From the NCBI GenBank assembly GCA_016865505.2, contig AP025252.1:4920137-4984136 (forward strand): a stretch of DNA of 64,000 bases, read 5' to 3'. Every line of letters starts with the position of its first letter. Position 1 is the first letter of the stretch. Source of the DNA: Bryobacterales bacterium F-183 (GTDB lineage: Bacteria > Acidobacteriota > Terriglobia > Bryobacterales > Bryobacteraceae). Shown in pieces: positions 61,279 to 64,000 of this stretch. Below the pieces are notes generated by a model. It saw nothing but the letters and a program-made list of their open reading frames with translations. It was not told the origin of the DNA and did not search any database. The position numbers were made by a program, and so were the translations under genes.

Positions 61279-61647
61279 TTACGGCTTGAGAGGACGGTTT
61301 GTGGTCTTCTCTTGGTCAGCAAGGCCCTGCCGGATCGTCACCGCCTCGACCGCACCAGGACCACGGCGCGCCTCTACCTGAATAGGCTGATCTTCGACAA
61401 GCTGTTTCACCTGAGCATGTTTGCCCTTGATGACCACCGCCGTCTTGCGAGTGGTAGTGATCTCCATCACGTTGCCGTCGGCGACCTCCAGCAGAATCTT
61501 CGAGCCATTCACCTTTTTCAACACGCCTTCGAAATCTGCGGCAATCTTGTGAATCTCCTGCGGGGGTGGGTTACCACGTCGTCCCTGGGCCAACGCAACG
61601 CAGGAAGCCGCAACCAGCAGAAGTGAAGCAACTCGAAGATTCGACAT
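61279..61647 (-). CDS. Small exported protein, DUF5666-like
   Basis: This 122-residue protein has a signal peptide (MSNLRVASLLLVAASCVALAQ) and a small beta-barrel-like part: DFEGVLKKVNGSKILLEVADGNVMEITTTRKTAVVI, then VEDQPIQVEARRGPGAVEAVTIRQG. The strand order resembles DUF5666/OB-like domains. Function unknown. It lies 11 bases before the zinc-ribbon gene, which suggests co-transcription. Confidence 0.65.
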   Translation of the reverse strand: MSNLRVASLLLVAASCVALAQGRRGNPPPQEIHKIAADFEGVLKKVNGSKILLEVADGNVMEITTTRKTAVVIKGKHAQVKQLVEDQPIQVEARRGPGAVEAVTIRQGLADQEKTTNRPLKP

Positions 61648-61667
61648 CTATCCCGGTTCTAACACAG

Positions 61668-61704
61668 AAAAAGGGCGGCAGCCTCGCTTTCGAGACCGCC
61701 GCCC
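61668..61704 (-). terminator. Rho-independent terminator of the Ig-repeat protein gene
   Basis: GGGCGGC (61673-61679) pairs with GCCGCCC (61698-61704), and an inner CTCG/CGAG stem closes the loop. On the minus strand the stem is followed by TTTTT (61672-61668). It lies about 50 bases after the stop of the gene at 61756. Confidence 0.85.
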
Positions 61705-61755
61705 ATCAAAAACAGGAGCGAACATTTTCCGGCCGGAGTGCATCCGGCTCCGGGC

Positions 61756-64000
61756 TTATGGAATGGGTTGCTTGACGAGCCGGACTGTCACGCTTTGCGT
61801 GGTACGCCGGCCCTTAGAGTCCGTCACCGTCAGATCGAAGATGTAATCTCCAATCGTCTGGTTGAGCTGCACCACCGTTACCGGCGAGTTCGGGCTCTGG
61901 ATCGCCGCCCGGCCATTGCGAACCGACCACTGGTAAGTGAGCGGTGTATCGCCGGACGGGCTGAAGGTCTGCGAAGCGTCCAACTGGTTGTGGCGGACGT
62001 TCGTTTCGATGATCGGACCGCCAGCGATGTTGATCACCGGCTCCTTACCGTCCCCGATCCCAGGATCTGGGGGCAGCGGCGTCACCTTCACAAACACCGT
62101 CTTGCTATCGCGAGACCGCGGTCCAGTCGCCGTACAGGTATAGCTAGTATCCACTGTCGGGAATACCTGGGTCTGCGCGGTAATATTCTGGCCATTGTTC
62201 GGCTGGATGTCGATCTGCGTGGCGTTCTCTGCCAGGCAGGTCAGGATCACACCAGCCCCGGGTCTTGGCGACACCGGAGGATTCGCGGTGAACGAAGTGA
62301 TCCGTGCCGCGCCGATCACGTTGACTGTCGCAACCGCCGTAACCGTACCCGTCGCGTTTGAAGCGGTCAGGGTGTAGGTTGTGGTACTGCGCGGGGATAC
62401 CTGGCGGGAACCGGCAGCATCGACATCGCCCAGCGAGGTGATGGAGATCTGCGTTGCGCCTTCGGTGGTCCAGTTGAGGGTCGAGGACTCGCCTTCACCG
62501 ATCAGGTTCGGGTCAGCCGTGAAGCGGACGATCCGGGGCAAACCGGCGCGCTCAGAAACGGTGATATTCGCATTGCAGACTGCTTGCGAGACACCATCGG
62601 TGCCCACCGCGATCACTCTGTACGCCGTTGTCACAGTCGGTGATACGACCACCGAGCCGCTCGGCTGAACTGCACCGATCCCGGGTTCGATGCTCACTGA
62701 TCGCGCATTCTCCGTGAGGTAAGAGATGGTAGAGGATTCACCGCGGAAAATGCTAGCCGGGGAGGCGAAGCAGCTCACCACGCGAACTTCTGGAATCTCG
62801 ACCAGCACAGTCGCCGTCGCGTTCTCTTCACTCGTACCATTCTTCGCAGTCAGGGTATAGTTGGTGGTCTGCATCGGGGAAACCGTTACCCGGCCCTCGG
62901 CTGCAACCTTACCGATACCCTGAATCGAGACTTCCTCTGCGTTGAGAACCTTCCAGCTCAGTTCCGAACTCTGTCCCTGACGGATGCGAGGCGGATTAGA
63001 GAGGAAGAACAGAATCTGTACCCGATCCTGGGTTCGTGTCGTCACTCGAACGCGAGCCGAGGCTTGCAAACCACTCTCGTTGCGAACCGTGAGGCGGAAT
63101 ACATACACCTGCCCCGCAGCGCTGGTAAAGGTAGTGGTCGACGAAGTGGGCGATCCCAGTGAGACCGTCGGACCCTGTTCCTGTAACCATTGGTAGGTGA
63201 GACGCTCGCCGTTCGGATCGTACGAGTTCGAACCATCGAGGCGAACCAAACCGGAGGGTATACCGATCTGGTCACCACCCGCATCAGCCACCGGCGGCAA
63301 CGCCTGACCGGTACGAACAGTGCGAGTCAGCAGTTCCCAGCGGATGCGTGGGATGTCCACCGGAACCGGCTTGTTCGATGCGAGGAAGTTCTTGGGACGG
63401 AGCAGATTGCCCCAGGTCACGCCAAACACCGCCCGGCCATTCGTCGAACGACCGAGGAACGTCTCGTTCACACCGCCTTCCGCTGTAAACGCAAACTTGT
63501 CGTTCAACGGGAAGACAAAACGAAGCGTTCCGCCAGGACGATCGGCACCACCATAGCTGCGAAGATACCCGATGTTGCCTTCCGCGTAGGTGTTGCCCGC
63601 AAGGCCGACCGTACCGCTGATGCCAGCTTGATCGACAATTCGGAGGTAGCGTTCCAACACAAGGTTGGGGGCGATAGCGCCATTTGCCAGCACAACCTGC
63701 GACCGGCCGATCACAGTGTTATCCAGGAAACCTTTCGTACCGAACACGCCGACGCGACCACGACCAAAGAGGTAGTCGGCGGTCATCGATGCCTGACCGA
63801 GAGTACCACCCTCGCCCCGCAGGCTTACGTGCTTGAAGCTTCCAAACAAACCACCCTGGAAGCGACCTATACGATGCACGATACCCAGGTCAGCTTGTCC
63901 TTCCTTCTGTGCACGGAAGTAAAGGTACTCAGCCTGTGCCTGAACCGCGAAGTTGTCTCCCAACGGAGCAAAGAAGCGCCCGCGACCTGTGAAGGTTGCT
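61756..64000 (-). CDS. Surface beta-barrel/PKD/Ig-like repeat protein (5' end cut)
   Basis: The frame is open at the window end (ATFTGRGRFFAPLGDNFAVQ), so the N terminus is missing. About 200 residues of alternating beta strands (SFKHVSLRGEGGTLGQASMTADYLFGRGRVGVFGTKGF) suggest an outer-membrane barrel. A PKD domain follows (PPVADAGGDQIGIPSGLVRLDGSNSYDPNGERLTYQWLQ), then four Ig-like repeats of about 77 residues (62080-63021) and a last PKD-like domain ending VRLVKQPIP. It is probably surface-exposed and adhesive or structural. A terminator follows. Confidence 0.75.
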   Translation of the reverse strand, partial: ATFTGRGRFFAPLGDNFAVQAQAEYLYFRAQKEGQADLGIVHRIGRFQGGLFGSFKHVSLRGEGGTLGQASMTADYLFGRGRVGVFGTKGFLDNTVIGRSQVVLANGAIAPNLVLERYLRIVDQAGISGTVGLAGNTYAEGNIGYLRSYGGADRPGGTLRFVFPLNDKFAFTAEGGVNETFLGRSTNGRAVFGVTWGNLLRPKNFLASNKPVPVDIPRIRWELLTRTVRTGQALPPVADAGGDQIGIPSGLVRLDGSNSYDPNGERLTYQWLQEQGPTVSLGSPTSSTTTFTSAAGQVYVFRLTVRNESGLQASARVRVTTRTQDRVQILFFLSNPPRIRQGQSSELSWKVLNAEEVSIQGIGKVAAEGRVTVSPMQTTNYTLTAKNGTSEENATATVLVEIPEVRVVSCFASPASIFRGESSTISYLTENARSVSIEPGIGAVQPSGSVVVSPTVTTAYRVIAVGTDGVSQAVCNANITVSERAGLPRIVRFTADPNLIGEGESSTLNWTTEGATQISITSLGDVDAAGSRQVSPRSTTTYTLTASNATGTVTAVATVNVIGAARITSFTANPPVSPRPGAGVILTCLAENATQIDIQPNNGQNITAQTQVFPTVDTSYTCTATGPRSRDSKTVFVKVTPLPPDPGIGDGKEPVINIAGGPIIETNVRHNQLDASQTFSPSGDTPLTYQWSVRNGRAAIQSPNSPVTVVQLNQTIGDYIFDLTVTDSKGRRTTQSVTVRLVKQPIP
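62080..63021 (-). repeat. Four tandem Ig-like domain repeats
   Basis: Each unit starts with a pattern F-x-A-x-P (LFFLSNPPRI, SCFASPASI, RFTADPNLI, SFTANPPVS), then G-x-x-x-L-x-W or similar (SSELSWKVLNAEEVSI, STISYLTENARSVSI, STLNWTTEGATQISI, VILTCLAENATQIDI), then SP-x-x-T-T-x-Y (MQTTNYTLTA, TVTTAYRVIA, RSTTTYTLTA, TVDTSYTCTA). Spacing is about 77-80 residues. Confidence 0.85.

Noticed and set aside
1-64000. tRNA, rRNA, riboswitch, CRISPR, insertion sequence or attachment site
   Set aside because: Gaps between genes are short and none shows a cloverleaf, repeat-spacer pattern, terminal inverted repeats with a transposase, or a conserved riboswitch core. In particular no preQ1-type element is seen before queC.

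Overview
The window is a gene-dense stretch of chromosome (about 64 protein genes, few gaps over 100 bases) from a flagellated, Gram-negative, high-GC bacterium. An Acidobacteriota member of the Bryobacterales/Solibacter type fits best. That placement is inferred from the mix of families (CBM9-like secreted proteins, Tat sulfatase, mandelate-racemase-like protein, TadE/TadG-like genes, HpnI-like glycosyltransferase, outer-membrane and flagellar L/P-ring genes); no rRNA gene is present to prove it. I see no tRNA, rRNA, CRISPR array or insertion sequence.

Layout. 1-1.9 kb: end of sucC, then sucD and ndk. 1.9-5.5 kb: two secreted proteins and a short TadE/TadG-like pair. 5.5-9.2 kb: SCP-x-type thiolase with an OB-fold partner, then an OmpR/histidine-kinase pair. 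9.2-28.5 kb: a flagellar island. It holds a sigma-54 activator, flaG-fliS, a leftward operon flgF-flgG-flgA-flgH-flgI-flgJ-flgM, and a rightward operon fliK-flgD-flgE-fliN-fliO-fliP-fliQ-fliR-flhB-flhA-flhF-fliA-fliN-like-swrB-like. 28.5-32.6 kb: a leftward unit lysR-queC-queE-corA-like. 32.6-36.4 kb: cupin, CoA-transferase, a protealysin-like peptidase with an emfourin-like inhibitor, and a ferredoxin. 36.4-41.1 kb: argS, a parvulin, a YhaM-like nuclease and a BlaI-type repressor. 41.2-42.0 kb: a TIR-like protein, probably immune. 42-46.7 kb: enolase-superfamily protein, HpnI-like glycosyltransferase, thrS. 46.8-49.8 kb: a second TadE/TadG locus. 49.9-55.3 kb: lgt-lspA-ileS plus two envelope proteins. 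55.4-64 kb: sulfatase, an unusual membrane protein and zinc-ribbon neighbourhood, and a barrel/PKD/Ig-repeat protein cut by the window end.

How the parts work together. The flagellar island carries the export gate (FliOPQR, FlhAB), rod/ring/hook parts, hook-length control and both halves of the FliA/FlgM checkpoint. A sigma-54-type promoter precedes flgF, and a sigma-28-type promoter precedes flaG-fliS. The adjacent activator keeps the GAFTGA sigma-54 contact loop but has a degenerate receiver. This fits a hierarchy of activator and RpoN for hook-basal-body genes, then FliA for late genes. FliF, FliG, FliM, FliI, flagellin, motor and FlhG genes are absent and must lie elsewhere.

The strongest oddities are flhB with no canonical start codon (apparently AUC), flgM whose conserved core is antisense to the end of fliS, four GGGAAT/ATTCCC half-sites between the activator and flaG, a TIR-like gene of visibly lower GC, and several -10 boxes placed as for leaderless mRNAs.
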